Source of the DNA: Streptomyces davaonensis JCM 4913
GTDB lineage: Bacteria > Actinomycetota > Actinomycetes > Streptomycetales > Streptomycetaceae
Length of the DNA: 64,000 bases
NCBI RefSeq assembly: GCF_000349325.1
Contig: NC_020504.1
Coordinates: forward strand, 3,940,053 to 4,004,052
Direction of reading: 5' to 3'
Part shown: in pieces, positions 34,826-43,488 of the stretch
How the letters are laid out: every line of letters starts with the position of its first letter
Numbering within the stretch: the stretch's first letter is position 1
Notes under the pieces: generated by a model
What the model saw: the letters and a program-made list of their open reading frames with translations, nothing else
Told to the model about the DNA's origin: nothing
Database searches by the model: none
Made by a program: the position numbers and the translations under genes

Positions 34826-36049
34826 TTACTTGGTGAGGGAGTCGAGAGAGGGGCCGAGGATCCAGCTGGCGATCTCTCGGATGGCGCCGTCGCCACCGGG
34901 GAGGGTGGTGACCGCGCGTGCGGCGCCGCGTACGACGTCGTGGGCGCTCGCGACCGCCACGGGCCAGCCCACGAGGGCGAAGCACGGGAGGTCGTTGACG
35001 TCGTTGCCGACGTAGAGCACGCGCTCAGGCGCGATGCCCTGCTCCTCGCACCACTGCTTCAGTGCGAGGTCTTTGCGGTCGATGCCGTGCAGCACGGGGA
35101 GTTGAAGCTTGCGTGCGCGGGCGGCGACGACCGGGTTCTGCTCCGTGGAGAGGATCAGCATCTTCAGGCCGCTCTTGCGCAGCGCGGCGATGCCGAGGCC
35201 GTCTCCGCGGTGCACGGAGACGACCTCCTTTCCATCGGCGTCGATCAGCACCCGGTCATCGGTCTGGGTGCCGTCGAAGTCCAGGACGACCGCGTCGATG
35301 TCATCGGCGGTCGGCAGCGAACCGGGGCGGTCCGCGTCGAACAGGGGCGCGAGGGCGCGGGCCCGCGCGAGGTCGTGCGGATCGTCGATCTCCAGGACCC
35401 GGGCCGGGTCGGTGCGGACGAGTTCCGTACGGCCGAAGAAGCGGTGGTTGTGCTTGCGGAAGCCCGCCGCGTCCATCGCGTAGGCGGCGCCGGTCTCCAG
35501 GTAGTCCTGGGGGCGGTCCTGGCGGCGGGGGCGGTAGGACTTGTCATGGTTGACGCCCACGCCGCCCTCCGCGGGCTCCTCGGCGTCGCGCCAGACGAAG
35601 CCGTGGAAGGGCGCCACGGTGACCGCGGTGTCGGCGCCGTTCTCCACGACCGCCGCCGCGACCCCGTCGATGTCCTCGCGGATCACGAAGGGGCTGGTGC
35701 ACTGCACGAGCAGCACCACGTCGACCGGGGAGCCGTGCAGCGCCTCGTGGCCGTCCATGGCGTGCAGCACGGCGGCCTCGGAGGTGGCGGTGTCCCCGGC
35801 GATGGCGGCGGGCCGCAGCACGACCTCGGCACCGGCGGAACGGGCCGCGGCGGCGATCGCCTGGTCGTCGGTGGAGACGACGACATCGGTGACGAGCCGC
35901 GCGGACAGGCATTCGCGCACGGCGCGGGCGACCAGCGGCACACCGCCGACGGGGGCGAGGTTCTTCGCGGGCACACCCTTGGAGCCACCGCGGGCGGGAA
36001 TCACCGCGAGCACACGGCGTACGGAGGCGCCGGTCGGCGAGTCGGACAT
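34826..36049 (-). CDS. neuA: CMP-nonulosonic acid synthetase fused to a HAD phosphatase
   Basis: A 407-residue bifunctional protein. Residues ~1-235 are a cytidylyltransferase (VIPARGGSKGVPAKN, then VSTDDQAIAAAA, LVQCTSPF) that activates a nonulosonic acid with CTP. Residues ~245-407 are a KdsC/Kdn-9-phosphatase-like HAD domain with motif I LDFDGTQTDD, motif II LILST, motif III DRKDLALK and motif IV GNDVNDLP. A phosphatase joined to NeuA suggests that NeuB makes a 9-phosphate (as in the animal and Kdn pathways) that is dephosphorylated before activation. The start is ATG 36049. It lies upstream of neuB in the same operon. Confidence 0.9.
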   Translation of the reverse strand: MSDSPTGASVRRVLAVIPARGGSKGVPAKNLAPVGGVPLVARAVRECLSARLVTDVVVSTDDQAIAAAARSAGAEVVLRPAAIAGDTATSEAAVLHAMDGHEALHGSPVDVVLLVQCTSPFVIREDIDGVAAAVVENGADTAVTVAPFHGFVWRDAEEPAEGGVGVNHDKSYRPRRQDRPQDYLETGAAYAMDAAGFRKHNHRFFGRTELVRTDPARVLEIDDPHDLARARALAPLFDADRPGSLPTADDIDAVVLDFDGTQTDDRVLIDADGKEVVSVHRGDGLGIAALRKSGLKMLILSTEQNPVVAARARKLQLPVLHGIDRKDLALKQWCEEQGIAPERVLYVGNDVNDLPCFALVGWPVAVASAHDVVRGAARAVTTLPGGDGAIREIASWILGPSLDSLTK

Positions 36050-36117
36050 GGGTTGCACTCCTTGTGCAGAGTTCGCAGAGGTATGGGCGGCGAGGCCGCT
36101 CTCCTGAGGCGCGGGGA

Positions 36118-37485
36118 TCACAGCTCCCCCATCCGCCGGATGACGGGCGCGACGCGCTGCACCCCGTGCCGATAGGCACCCCGGGCGGCCCGCCGCACTA
36201 TCTGCCGCACCGGCCCCGGCTCCTTGTCGGCCGACGGCGCCCCCGGCAACACGCCGCCGTCGGGCCCGAGATGGTGCCGGGCGAGGATCCCGGGCAGATA
36301 CCCCGGCGCCGTGGCAGGCGTGTAGTACGGCGTCAACGGCGGCAACCCCGCCGAAGACCCGAGCAACTTCGCGATCCGCTCCCGCGCCGCGTCGAACGCG
36401 GTCTCGTACGCCCCGTCCGCCGCGACGCCCTGCCGGGCCACCCACTCCTCGTCGGGCGCCGGACGGTGCCCCTCGTCCAACTGGTCCCAGGAGGCGAGGC
36501 AGCCGGAGCCGACGAAATGGTGGTTGCCGAGCGGCTCCCGCACCCCGAGGTCGGTGAGCACGACGGTGGGGATCCGGCGGTGGAGGGACTCCAGCGCGGC
36601 CGTCGAGCTGACCGTGACCAGCAGGTCGGTGCGGTCGAGCACCTCGCCCATGTGCCCGTACACCAGCCGGAAGTTGGCCGGCAGATCGAGCTTCTGGGCC
36701 AGCTTCTGGTACGGCAACTCCTCGATGTGCGTGGTGTGTTCGCCGGGCTTGGAGCGCAGCTTGAGCAGCACCTCGCGCTCGGGGTGCAGCCGCGCGTGCT
36801 GAACGAGGCGGTTCAGCAGGTACGTACGGTCCTTGCGGTTCTCCGGGACGGAGGGCTGCGCGGCGAAGACGACCGTGTACGGGTCGTGCTCCCCCTCGTA
36901 GGGCGCGCCGCCGAGGAACGGCAGCGCCACCTCCGTGACGGCCGAGGCATCGGCGCCGACACCCTCGTAGACCGCGCGGAAACGCTCCGCGTCCTGGCGG
37001 GAGTTGGCGAGGACCAGGTCGGCGCCGTGTCGCAGCAGCAGACCGTCGGCGAGCTTCTCGTAGACGACGCCGACGTAGCCGGTGACGACGACGGGGCGCT
37101 TCTCGCGGCCCTCCCAGACCCGCTTCAGGCCGTGCAGCATCGCCTGGACACCGCCGCCGACGAGGGCGAGTACGACGATGTCGTACTCCTCCTCGGCCAT
37201 CGTGCGCAGGAACTCCGGCGCCGTGACCTCGCGCAGCGACTCCGCCCGCACGCCGACTTCCGCCAACTGGCGGGCGGTGGGCGTGGCCCGGCCGCGCAGC
37301 AGGAATCCGCTGAGGGCGGGGGCGACTTGCGTGCCGCCTTCGGCTCCGGCTTCCATGGACGGGCCCGGGGCGATGCGGCCCGCTGTCAGCGCACCCCATT
37401 TCCAGCGGGTGTCAGAGTCCGCCAGGACGGCGATACGCGGCGACTTCGGTGTACTTGCTGGCACGAAGAAGACGCTAGGAACCAT
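36118..37485 (-). CDS. Putative glycosyltransferase (DUF6716-type)
   Basis: The 455-residue product has a two-domain GT-B-like layout. The first half includes PRIAVLADSDTRWKWG, IVVLALVGGGVQAMLHGL and VVVTGYVGVVYEKLADGL. The second half shows TVVFAAQPSVPENRKDRTYL, LLKLRSKPGEHTTH and LLVTVSSTAALESLHRRIP, the latter a typical nucleotide-sugar-binding turn. It most likely belongs to the DUF6716 putative glycosyltransferases. It starts at ATG 37485 and is divergent from the GT2 gene; its stop lies 69 bases before neuA, so the three genes may form one operon. Acceptor and donor are unknown. Confidence 0.75.
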   Translation of the reverse strand: MVPSVFFVPASTPKSPRIAVLADSDTRWKWGALTAGRIAPGPSMEAGAEGGTQVAPALSGFLLRGRATPTARQLAEVGVRAESLREVTAPEFLRTMAEEEYDIVVLALVGGGVQAMLHGLKRVWEGREKRPVVVTGYVGVVYEKLADGLLLRHGADLVLANSRQDAERFRAVYEGVGADASAVTEVALPFLGGAPYEGEHDPYTVVFAAQPSVPENRKDRTYLLNRLVQHARLHPEREVLLKLRSKPGEHTTHIEELPYQKLAQKLDLPANFRLVYGHMGEVLDRTDLLVTVSSTAALESLHRRIPTVVLTDLGVREPLGNHHFVGSGCLASWDQLDEGHRPAPDEEWVARQGVAADGAYETAFDAARERIAKLLGSSAGLPPLTPYYTPATAPGYLPGILARHHLGPDGGVLPGAPSADKEPGPVRQIVRRAARGAYRHGVQRVAPVIRRMGEL

Positions 37486-37662
37486 TTCCTAGGTATAGCC
37501 CAACCGAGAATCAACGAAGAGTTAACAACACACCACCGAGAGCCGAACTGGCCCGTCAGAGCCTGGGAAGTACATGGGATGCACCATTCCGACACATTGA
37601 GTTCACCCGTAGTACGTACACCGGCAAGTTCTGTTGCCGGGCCTCCAACTAACCTTTTGCGG
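37486..37662. promoter_or_regulatory. AT-richer divergent promoter region of the glycopolymer locus
   Basis: This region is clearly lower in G+C than its surroundings (for example GAATCAACGAAGAGTTAACA near 37510-37530). It separates the leftward DUF6716-neuA-neuB group from the rightward GT2-polysialyltransferase group. Promoters for both directions are expected here. A TATACC hexamer reading leftward lies just before the 37485 start. No operator was recognised. Confidence 0.45.
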
Positions 37663-38649
37663 GTGCCAAAGCTCTCCGTGATCGTGCCGTTCTACAACGT
37701 GCAGCAATACGCCCCGGACACCCTCAGAAGCCTTCGGTCGAATGCCCGCCGCGACTTCGAGTTCATCCTGGTGGACGACCATTCGAAGGATGAAACTCCC
37801 GCCATTCTCGAACGCGCTGCCGAACAACTCTCGGATGTCGCACAGGTGCGTTACATCCGCCACGACGTGAACGGAGGACTCGCCACCGCCCGTAACACCG
37901 GTCTGGACGCCGCCACCGGTGAGTACCTCACCTTCCTCGACGGCGACGACTGGCTGGCGCCCGGCTATCTCGCCGAGCTCACCGCCGCCCTGGAGGACCT
38001 GGGCTGCGACTTCGTGCGCACCGACCACGTCCAGGCCAACGCCCGGGCCCGCACGGTGCACCGGGTGCCGCACGGCCGCCGCGGCGAGGTCCTCGACCCG
38101 CGCGCGGCGATCCTGCCCGCCGACCGGACCACCTCCGTGGACTACGCCTACGCCTGGGCCGGCGCCTACCACCGCCGGCTGCTGGACAAGGGCCTGCTGC
38201 ACTTCACCGACGGGCTGCGCACGGCCGAGGACCGGCCGTGGATCTGGAAGCTGCACCGGGAGGCGGAGTCGTTCGCCGTGGTGAGTCTGCTCGGCGTCTT
38301 CTACCGCCGCGGCGTCGCCGGCTCCCTCACCCAGATCGGTGATGTCCGCCAGCTCGACTTCATCCGCGCCTTCGACCAGGTCATCGAGGAGACGGCCGCG
38401 GACCGGGAGGCGGATCAGCTGCTGCCCAAGGCGGTGCGCACCTACTGTGCGATCATCGCCCACCATCTGTCGGACGAGTCCAAGTGGGAACCGGCCGTGG
38501 CCAAGCAACTGCGGGCGATGAGCGCCGCGGCCATAAAGCGGATGCCGCAGGACGCACTCGGGGATGTGCTCGAAACCATGGACCTGCGCCGGGCCAGCAA
38601 GCTGCGGCGGCTGCGGCGCCGGGCCACCACTGCGAAGGCGGCCGCGTGA
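37663..38649 (+). CDS. Family 2 glycosyltransferase
   Basis: A 328-residue GT-A enzyme. It has KLSVIVPFYNVQQYAPDTL at the N-terminus, FILVDDHSKDETP, NGGLATARNTGLDAATGEY and the metal-binding LTFLDGDDWLAPGY. The C-terminal ~100 residues are helical and Arg-rich (RRASKLRRLRRRATTAK), suggesting peripheral membrane contact. The start is taken as GTG 37663 because the match begins right there; ATG 37579 would add 28 residues. The stop overlaps the next gene (TGATG). GT2 enzymes use nucleotide-diphospho sugars and would extend the polymer. Confidence 0.88.
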   Translation: MPKLSVIVPFYNVQQYAPDTLRSLRSNARRDFEFILVDDHSKDETPAILERAAEQLSDVAQVRYIRHDVNGGLATARNTGLDAATGEYLTFLDGDDWLAPGYLAELTAALEDLGCDFVRTDHVQANARARTVHRVPHGRRGEVLDPRAAILPADRTTSVDYAYAWAGAYHRRLLDKGLLHFTDGLRTAEDRPWIWKLHREAESFAVVSLLGVFYRRGVAGSLTQIGDVRQLDFIRAFDQVIEETAADREADQLLPKAVRTYCAIIAHHLSDESKWEPAVAKQLRAMSAAAIKRMPQDALGDVLETMDLRRASKLRRLRRRATTAKAAA

Positions 38650-39980
38650 TGTCCCGTAAAACCCAGATCTTCTGCGTCTCCACGCTCTACGGCGCCGCCA
38701 CCCTGGCCGCCGCGCTGGACTCGGAGTGCTTCGCCGAGGCAGACCGGCGGCTGCTGCTGGTGTTCAACAACTCGGCCTGCCCGGAGACCACTCCGGCCGT
38801 GGACGAGATGCCGGGCTTCGAGCCGCTGCGCGACCACTTCGACGGTGTGCTGTCCTTCAACGAGGCGATCCGCCCCTTCCACCCCGGCGCCTGGACGCCG
38901 CGCCCGGACGACCTGCCGTTGTTCGAGCGGTATCTGCGGCTGCTGTGGGGCCTGGGCGAGGACCGGGTGGAGCTGGTCCTGGAGTCCATCCAGGTGAACC
39001 CGGCGCTCGGCCTGACCCAGATCTTCACCGGCGCGCCCGTGCAGGTCTACGCCGACGGCCTGATGAGCTACGGCCCCACCCGCAACAAGCTCGACCCGCT
39101 GGTCGGCACCCGGGTGCGGCGGCTGCTCCACCTGGACCTGGTGCCGGGCCTGACGCCGATGCTGCTCACCGAGTTCGACGTGCCCGCCGAGGTGGTGCCG
39201 CGCGAGGCCTTCCTGAAGGTGATGGGCGAACTCGCGGGCGCCGTCGAGGACCTGCCGGTCCTGCCGGACAACTGCGCCCTGCTGCTCGGCCAGTACCTCT
39301 CCGCGCTGAACATCATGACGCCGCAGGCGGAGGAGGAGCTGCACATCCGGATGATGCGCGGCGCCCTGGAGCGCGGGCACCGCTCGATCGTCTTCAAGCC
39401 CCACCCCACGGCCCCGGCCCGCTACAGCCGAGCCCTGGAGGCCGAGGCCGAGAAGCTCGGCGTGGACCTCACCGTGCTGGACACCCCGGTGCTCGCCGAG
39501 GTGCTGTTCGAGAAGTCCCGGCCCGGACTGGTCGTCGGCTGCTTCTCCACCGCGCTGTTCACCGCCTCCGCGTTCTACGACCTCCCGGTCGCCCGCATCG
39601 GCACCGAGCCGCTGCTGGACAAGCTGACGCCGTACCAGAACAGCAACCGCATCCCGGCCGTGCTGGCGGACGCGGTGCTGCCGGATCTGGAGCGGCGGGA
39701 CGGCGAGGAGACCGTCCCGGCGGACACCCTGGGCGCGCTGGTCGCCGCCATAGGGTTCACCATGCAGCCGCAGATCTACCCGAACCTGCGTCCGGCCGCC
39801 GAGCGCTATCTGTCGCAGCACTTCAAGCCGCGCACCCACCGCTACTTCAAGCGCAAGCGGCTCACCTCGCTGGGCCTGCCCGGCGGTATCCCGGAGCGGC
39901 TGTCGTTCCTGCCGCGCAACTCCACGGCACGGCGGGTGGTGCGACGGGCGAAGGCGCTGCGGAAGGCGGTCCGCCGCTGA
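38649..39980 (+). CDS. Alpha-2,8-polysialyltransferase-family protein
   Basis: The 443-residue product fits the polysialyltransferase family found in capsule loci. It begins with TQIFCVSTLYGAATLAAALD, followed by LLLVFNNSACPET. It then has QVYADGLMSYGPTRNK (the D-G acceptor region) and SIVFKPHPTAPARYS (the HP motif) near residue 245. VVGCFSTALFTASAFY is the S/T-rich CMP-binding turn. No signal peptide; basic C-terminus (RRVVRRAKALRKAVRR) suited to membrane association. Start ATG 38649 overlaps the GT2 stop (GTG 38646 also possible). With neuA/neuB nearby it is the best candidate for polymerising the activated nonulosonic acid. Confidence 0.82.
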   Translation: MSRKTQIFCVSTLYGAATLAAALDSECFAEADRRLLLVFNNSACPETTPAVDEMPGFEPLRDHFDGVLSFNEAIRPFHPGAWTPRPDDLPLFERYLRLLWGLGEDRVELVLESIQVNPALGLTQIFTGAPVQVYADGLMSYGPTRNKLDPLVGTRVRRLLHLDLVPGLTPMLLTEFDVPAEVVPREAFLKVMGELAGAVEDLPVLPDNCALLLGQYLSALNIMTPQAEEELHIRMMRGALERGHRSIVFKPHPTAPARYSRALEAEAEKLGVDLTVLDTPVLAEVLFEKSRPGLVVGCFSTALFTASAFYDLPVARIGTEPLLDKLTPYQNSNRIPAVLADAVLPDLERRDGEETVPADTLGALVAAIGFTMQPQIYPNLRPAAERYLSQHFKPRTHRYFKRKRLTSLGLPGGIPERLSFLPRNSTARRVVRRAKALRKAVRR

Positions 39981-40122
39981 GCCGAATACCCGGTGAACTA
40001 CCGGGAACGGCCGAGGAAACGGTGGCACACCGTCGGATGAAACCGATGAATCCATGGTGTGGGCGGCGTTCGAATCCCTAGGATCACGGAACGCCGCCCT
40101 CTCCCACCCCCGTGAGGCATTC

Positions 40123-41112
40123 ATGACGAACCTCGGCCGGCTCTACTCCATGCTCGACGGCGTCAAGCTGCCGGACGATCTCCCTTATTCCCAGGTGAGT
40201 TCCTGGGAGCTGCGCTTCCTGTATCTGCTCGGCCGCCATCGCCTCACGGGGGAGGACCGGCTGGTCGAACTCGGCTCGGGCGGCGGCGGATCGACGTACG
40301 CGCTCGCGCTCGGGCTGCGCGACAGCCCCGTGTTCGACGAGAAGACGGGGCGGCTGCACGCGTACGACTTCTTCCATGTCGGCAAGGGCACCTTCGCCAC
40401 CGAGAAGTTCTTCAGCGCCGGCAGCAAGCCCGCGGACGGCGACACCTCGTTCCTGGACGACTTCCGCGAGCGGCTCCATCCCTTCCTGCCGTTCCTGGAG
40501 ATCCACGCCGGTGACATCTGGCAGACCTCGGACCCGGACGACACCAGCCCGATCGAGTTCCTGCACATCGACATCGCCAAGACGGCCCGGGTCTTCCGCT
40601 GTGTCTCGGAGCGCTTCCTGACCCGGCTGCGGCCCGGCTCTGTCGTCCTGCACCAGGACTTCGCCGGGCCCCGGCTGCCGTGGCTGCACCACAGCACGGG
40701 CGCACTGCTGCCGTACATCGAGATCGCCGGGCCGCCGATCCGCTCCACGCTCGCCTTCGAGGTCACCAAGCCGATCCCGGAGGACGTGCTGCGGAGGATC
40801 TCCGAGGACGCCTTCACTTACGAAGAGAAGCTGAAGCTGATCTCCGCCGTGCAGGAGCGCGTCGACCGCGACCACACCGGCGGGATCCCCTTCAAGTCGG
40901 TGCTGGAGCTGGCGAAGGCGTATGTCGCGCACTACGACGGGCGGCACAAGCAGGCCTGGTCCATCGCACGGAAGCTGACGGACGACGAGTATCTGAGCCG
41001 GACCCGCGCCGACCACTTCGAGCAGTTGAGGACGGCGTACGAGAAGGACGGCGGCAGCGCCGGTTCCGGCTCGCTGCTGACCCGGCTGAGCAAGAAGTTC
41101 GCCGGACGCTGA
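40123..41112 (+). CDS. TylF/CmcI-like class I methyltransferase-fold protein
   Basis: The 329-residue product contains a Rossmann segment with motif I DRLVELGSGGGGSTYALAL near residue 45, then GRLHAYDFFHV. IEFLHIDIAKTARVFRCV is the metal/Asp-bearing region of TylF-like enzymes. RPGSVVLHQDFAGPRLPWLH also fits this superfamily. A ~110-residue helical C-terminal extension is present. Its neighbours make cell-surface glycopolymer, so sugar O-methylation or a role in anchoring is possible. It is separated from the polysialyltransferase gene by 142 bases and followed by a strong terminator. Confidence 0.75.
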   Translation: MTNLGRLYSMLDGVKLPDDLPYSQVSSWELRFLYLLGRHRLTGEDRLVELGSGGGGSTYALALGLRDSPVFDEKTGRLHAYDFFHVGKGTFATEKFFSAGSKPADGDTSFLDDFRERLHPFLPFLEIHAGDIWQTSDPDDTSPIEFLHIDIAKTARVFRCVSERFLTRLRPGSVVLHQDFAGPRLPWLHHSTGALLPYIEIAGPPIRSTLAFEVTKPIPEDVLRRISEDAFTYEEKLKLISAVQERVDRDHTGGIPFKSVLELAKAYVAHYDGRHKQAWSIARKLTDDEYLSRTRADHFEQLRTAYEKDGGSAGSGSLLTRLSKKFAGR

Positions 41113-41114
41113 GC

Positions 41115-41159
41115 ACGAACGGGCCCCCCGCACGGACGGCGTGCGGGGGGCCCGTTCGT
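41115..41159. terminator. Bidirectional terminator in the glycopolymer locus
   Basis: A perfect 19-bp stem (41115-41133 and 41141-41159, beginning ACGAACGGGCCCC) with a 7-base loop lies between two convergent genes that stop at 41112 and 41164. Confidence 0.93.
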
Positions 41160-41163
41160 CGGC

Positions 41164-43488
41164 TCAACCGCCCAGGAGAACCCGGAGATCCGCGGCGTTC
41201 GCCTCGGTGATCTTCCACAGTTCCTGCTGGCGGCCGTGGACGTCGGCGACGGTCGCGGCGTGGTCGCGGAGCAGGTCCTTGGAGCGCTCCACCAGGCGGG
41301 CGGCCAGGTGGCGGTCGTGGACGGAGATGCCCCACTCGGGCCGGTCGATGTCGTGCAGGAAGTACGCCATCTTCGGGTGCGAGATCAGGCTGATGATCGG
41401 CGTGCCGCAGCCGAACGGGATCATGCCCGCGTGGCCGCGCATGCCGATGACCAGCTTGGTGCGCGCGTACAGATCGCGGATCTCGTCGTTCTCGAAGTCG
41501 TACATCGGGATGACCGGCATCGAGACGCCGTGCTCACGGCGCAGATCGAAGACGAGCTTCTCGTCGTCGAGGGAGTGCGCCACGCACTGCACCTCCGCCA
41601 GCTCGCCCAGCTCCCGCACCGCCTGGGCCATCTGGGCCAGGAAGTAGCCGTAGTCATGGCCGAAGCGCAGGCCCGCGCGGTCGTAGGCGGCGTTGATGAG
41701 GATGGTGTCCTCGCGGCGCGCCGGATCCTGCCAGCCCGGCACCAACTGACGCGTGACGGTCGTCGGGCAGGGCTGGAAGCGGATCTTGTCGTGCAGATGC
41801 GCCGGGACCATGGCGCGCACCTTCTCGATCGAGCCGTGGTTGCGCAGCCCGAAGAAGGCGGACTTCTCCACCAGCAGCCGGAGCGAGTCGCGGAACCGGC
41901 TCGCCCGGTAGGACTGGCCGTCGAAGGCGTTGAAGCCCACGGCGTACACCGCGATCGGCACGTCGATGCGGCGCATCAGCTCGTCCGGGACGTTCCACTG
42001 CCAGGCGCTGTTGCCGTTGGGCATGGTGTCCGGGATGAACAGGCCGCCACCGCCGATGACCATGCCGCGCCGGGCGTTGACGCGCTCCAGGGCGGCCTCG
42101 TCGAACAGCCGGTGGGCGTGGACCGGGTGCCAGCGCCGCGAGCCGGTGTCGGGGCCGAAGGCGCTGCGCACGCTCTCCGGGAGCAGCTTGTCGCCCGCGT
42201 TGCCCTGGCGGTCCATGTAGAAGGCGACGTGCGCCAGCTGGTCCTCGGGGGCGCCCAGTTCCTGGGCCGGGACGGAGGTGGCGCGCTGGGCCCACAGCCG
42301 GCTGGAGCGGTGGGTGATGTCCACGGACATACCGGCCGTGGCGTACTTCAGCGCGGCGGCGTTGTCGCCCTGCACCCAGGACATCTGGGCGAGGCGGGCG
42401 TAGGCGGTGGCGGCCCGGTTGGGGGCGGCCGTCGCCAGCAGCAGCTGCGCCTTGGCCTCGGCGGTCCGGGACACGCTCATCAGGGCGTGGCCGAGCACCT
42501 CGTGCGGCCAGGCCTCGTCGAGCGGGATGCGAACGCTCTCCAGGATGTCGACGGCGTCCTGGTAGTCACCGGAGGCGATGTGCGCGGCGGCGACCTTGCG
42601 GGCGGTCTCGACGTCGCCGGTGCGGGCGACGTGCGGGGTGCCGTAGTGCACGATCAAGTCGTGGTGCAGGCCGCCCGACTTCCCGAGGTACTCGGCGTGG
42701 AAGTCGGCGTCGGACAGCTCGTACTCGCGCCACTTCTCCTCGGCCAGGCTGTACCCGCTCTCGCCGCCCTGCCACGGCTTGTGGCGGCCGGTGAAGTGCA
42801 GGATCGCGGTGTCCTCGGGGACCGGGAGGTCGCCGGAAAGACGCCGCTTGACGAAGTTGTAGCGCGGGTCCAGGCGCACGAAGTCGCCGTCCAGCACGGC
42901 GTTCAGGATGCCCTGGTCGTGCTTGTCGAGTTCGTAGTCGCCGCTGCGGCCGGTGGCGTCCAGCTTGGCGCAGAACTCCTCGCTCAGGTACTCGCGCTGG
43001 ATGACCAGGAGACCGGAGTTGAGCTTGTGCTGCCCGTAGAAGAACTGCGGGACGGCGGCGAGCCCCTCGCGGAGCTTGAGCAGTTCGCCGAGGTCACCGA
43101 GGACGACCATGTCGGTGTCGAGGGTGATGACGGTGTCGTACTCGCGCAGCCGGAAGACGTCGAGGATGAAGTACGCCTTGCGGACCAGGTAGTTGTCCTG
43201 GTCGCCCTTCTTGTACGCGTCGTAGTGCGTGTCGTTGACCCGCTTGAGGACGATCCGCGGATGCAGGGCACGGATCTTGGCGATCGAGCCGGGGCGCAGA
43301 TCGTCGTAGAGGACGACGAAGTCCTCGCAGACGGTCGGGTTGGACAGGGCGAGGCTGCGCAGCAGGACGAGGAAGCCGGGGAGGTAGTTCTCGTCGACGT
43401 AGGACGCGAACGCGATGCGGCGCTTGCCGGTGAGGGCGGCCGCGTCGGTGACGGGAGCCTGGGTCGCAGTCAGGGTGGTCGTGGTCAT
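41164..43488 (-). CDS. Fusion of a GT8-like glycosyltransferase and a polysaccharide pyruvyltransferase
   Basis: A 774-residue bifunctional protein. Residues ~20-270 resemble GT8 glycosyltransferases, with IAFASYVDENYLPGFLVLL, the metal motif VITLDTDMVVLGDLG and AILHFTGRHKPW. Residues ~290-440 form a helical linker with repeat-like pairs (YQDAVDILES, then NAAALKYATAGMSV) reminiscent of TPRs. Residues ~455-750 are a polysaccharide pyruvyltransferase (QGNAGDKLLPES, VIGGGGLFIPDT, KLVIGMRGHAGMIPFGCGTP). The protein could add a sugar and then a pyruvate ketal to it. ATG 43488 overlaps the stop of the upstream GT29-like gene (ATGA). Confidence 0.88.
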   Translation of the reverse strand: MTTTTLTATQAPVTDAAALTGKRRIAFASYVDENYLPGFLVLLRSLALSNPTVCEDFVVLYDDLRPGSIAKIRALHPRIVLKRVNDTHYDAYKKGDQDNYLVRKAYFILDVFRLREYDTVITLDTDMVVLGDLGELLKLREGLAAVPQFFYGQHKLNSGLLVIQREYLSEEFCAKLDATGRSGDYELDKHDQGILNAVLDGDFVRLDPRYNFVKRRLSGDLPVPEDTAILHFTGRHKPWQGGESGYSLAEEKWREYELSDADFHAEYLGKSGGLHHDLIVHYGTPHVARTGDVETARKVAAAHIASGDYQDAVDILESVRIPLDEAWPHEVLGHALMSVSRTAEAKAQLLLATAAPNRAATAYARLAQMSWVQGDNAAALKYATAGMSVDITHRSSRLWAQRATSVPAQELGAPEDQLAHVAFYMDRQGNAGDKLLPESVRSAFGPDTGSRRWHPVHAHRLFDEAALERVNARRGMVIGGGGLFIPDTMPNGNSAWQWNVPDELMRRIDVPIAVYAVGFNAFDGQSYRASRFRDSLRLLVEKSAFFGLRNHGSIEKVRAMVPAHLHDKIRFQPCPTTVTRQLVPGWQDPARREDTILINAAYDRAGLRFGHDYGYFLAQMAQAVRELGELAEVQCVAHSLDDEKLVFDLRREHGVSMPVIPMYDFENDEIRDLYARTKLVIGMRGHAGMIPFGCGTPIISLISHPKMAYFLHDIDRPEWGISVHDRHLAARLVERSKDLLRDHAATVADVHGRQQELWKITEANAADLRVLLGG

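Noticed and set aside
34826..37399. An 857-codon frame fusing the neuA gene with upstream sequence.
   Set aside because: The upstream ~440 codons are antisense or out-of-frame reading through the DUF6716 gene; ATG 36049 is the natural start of the cytidylyltransferase.
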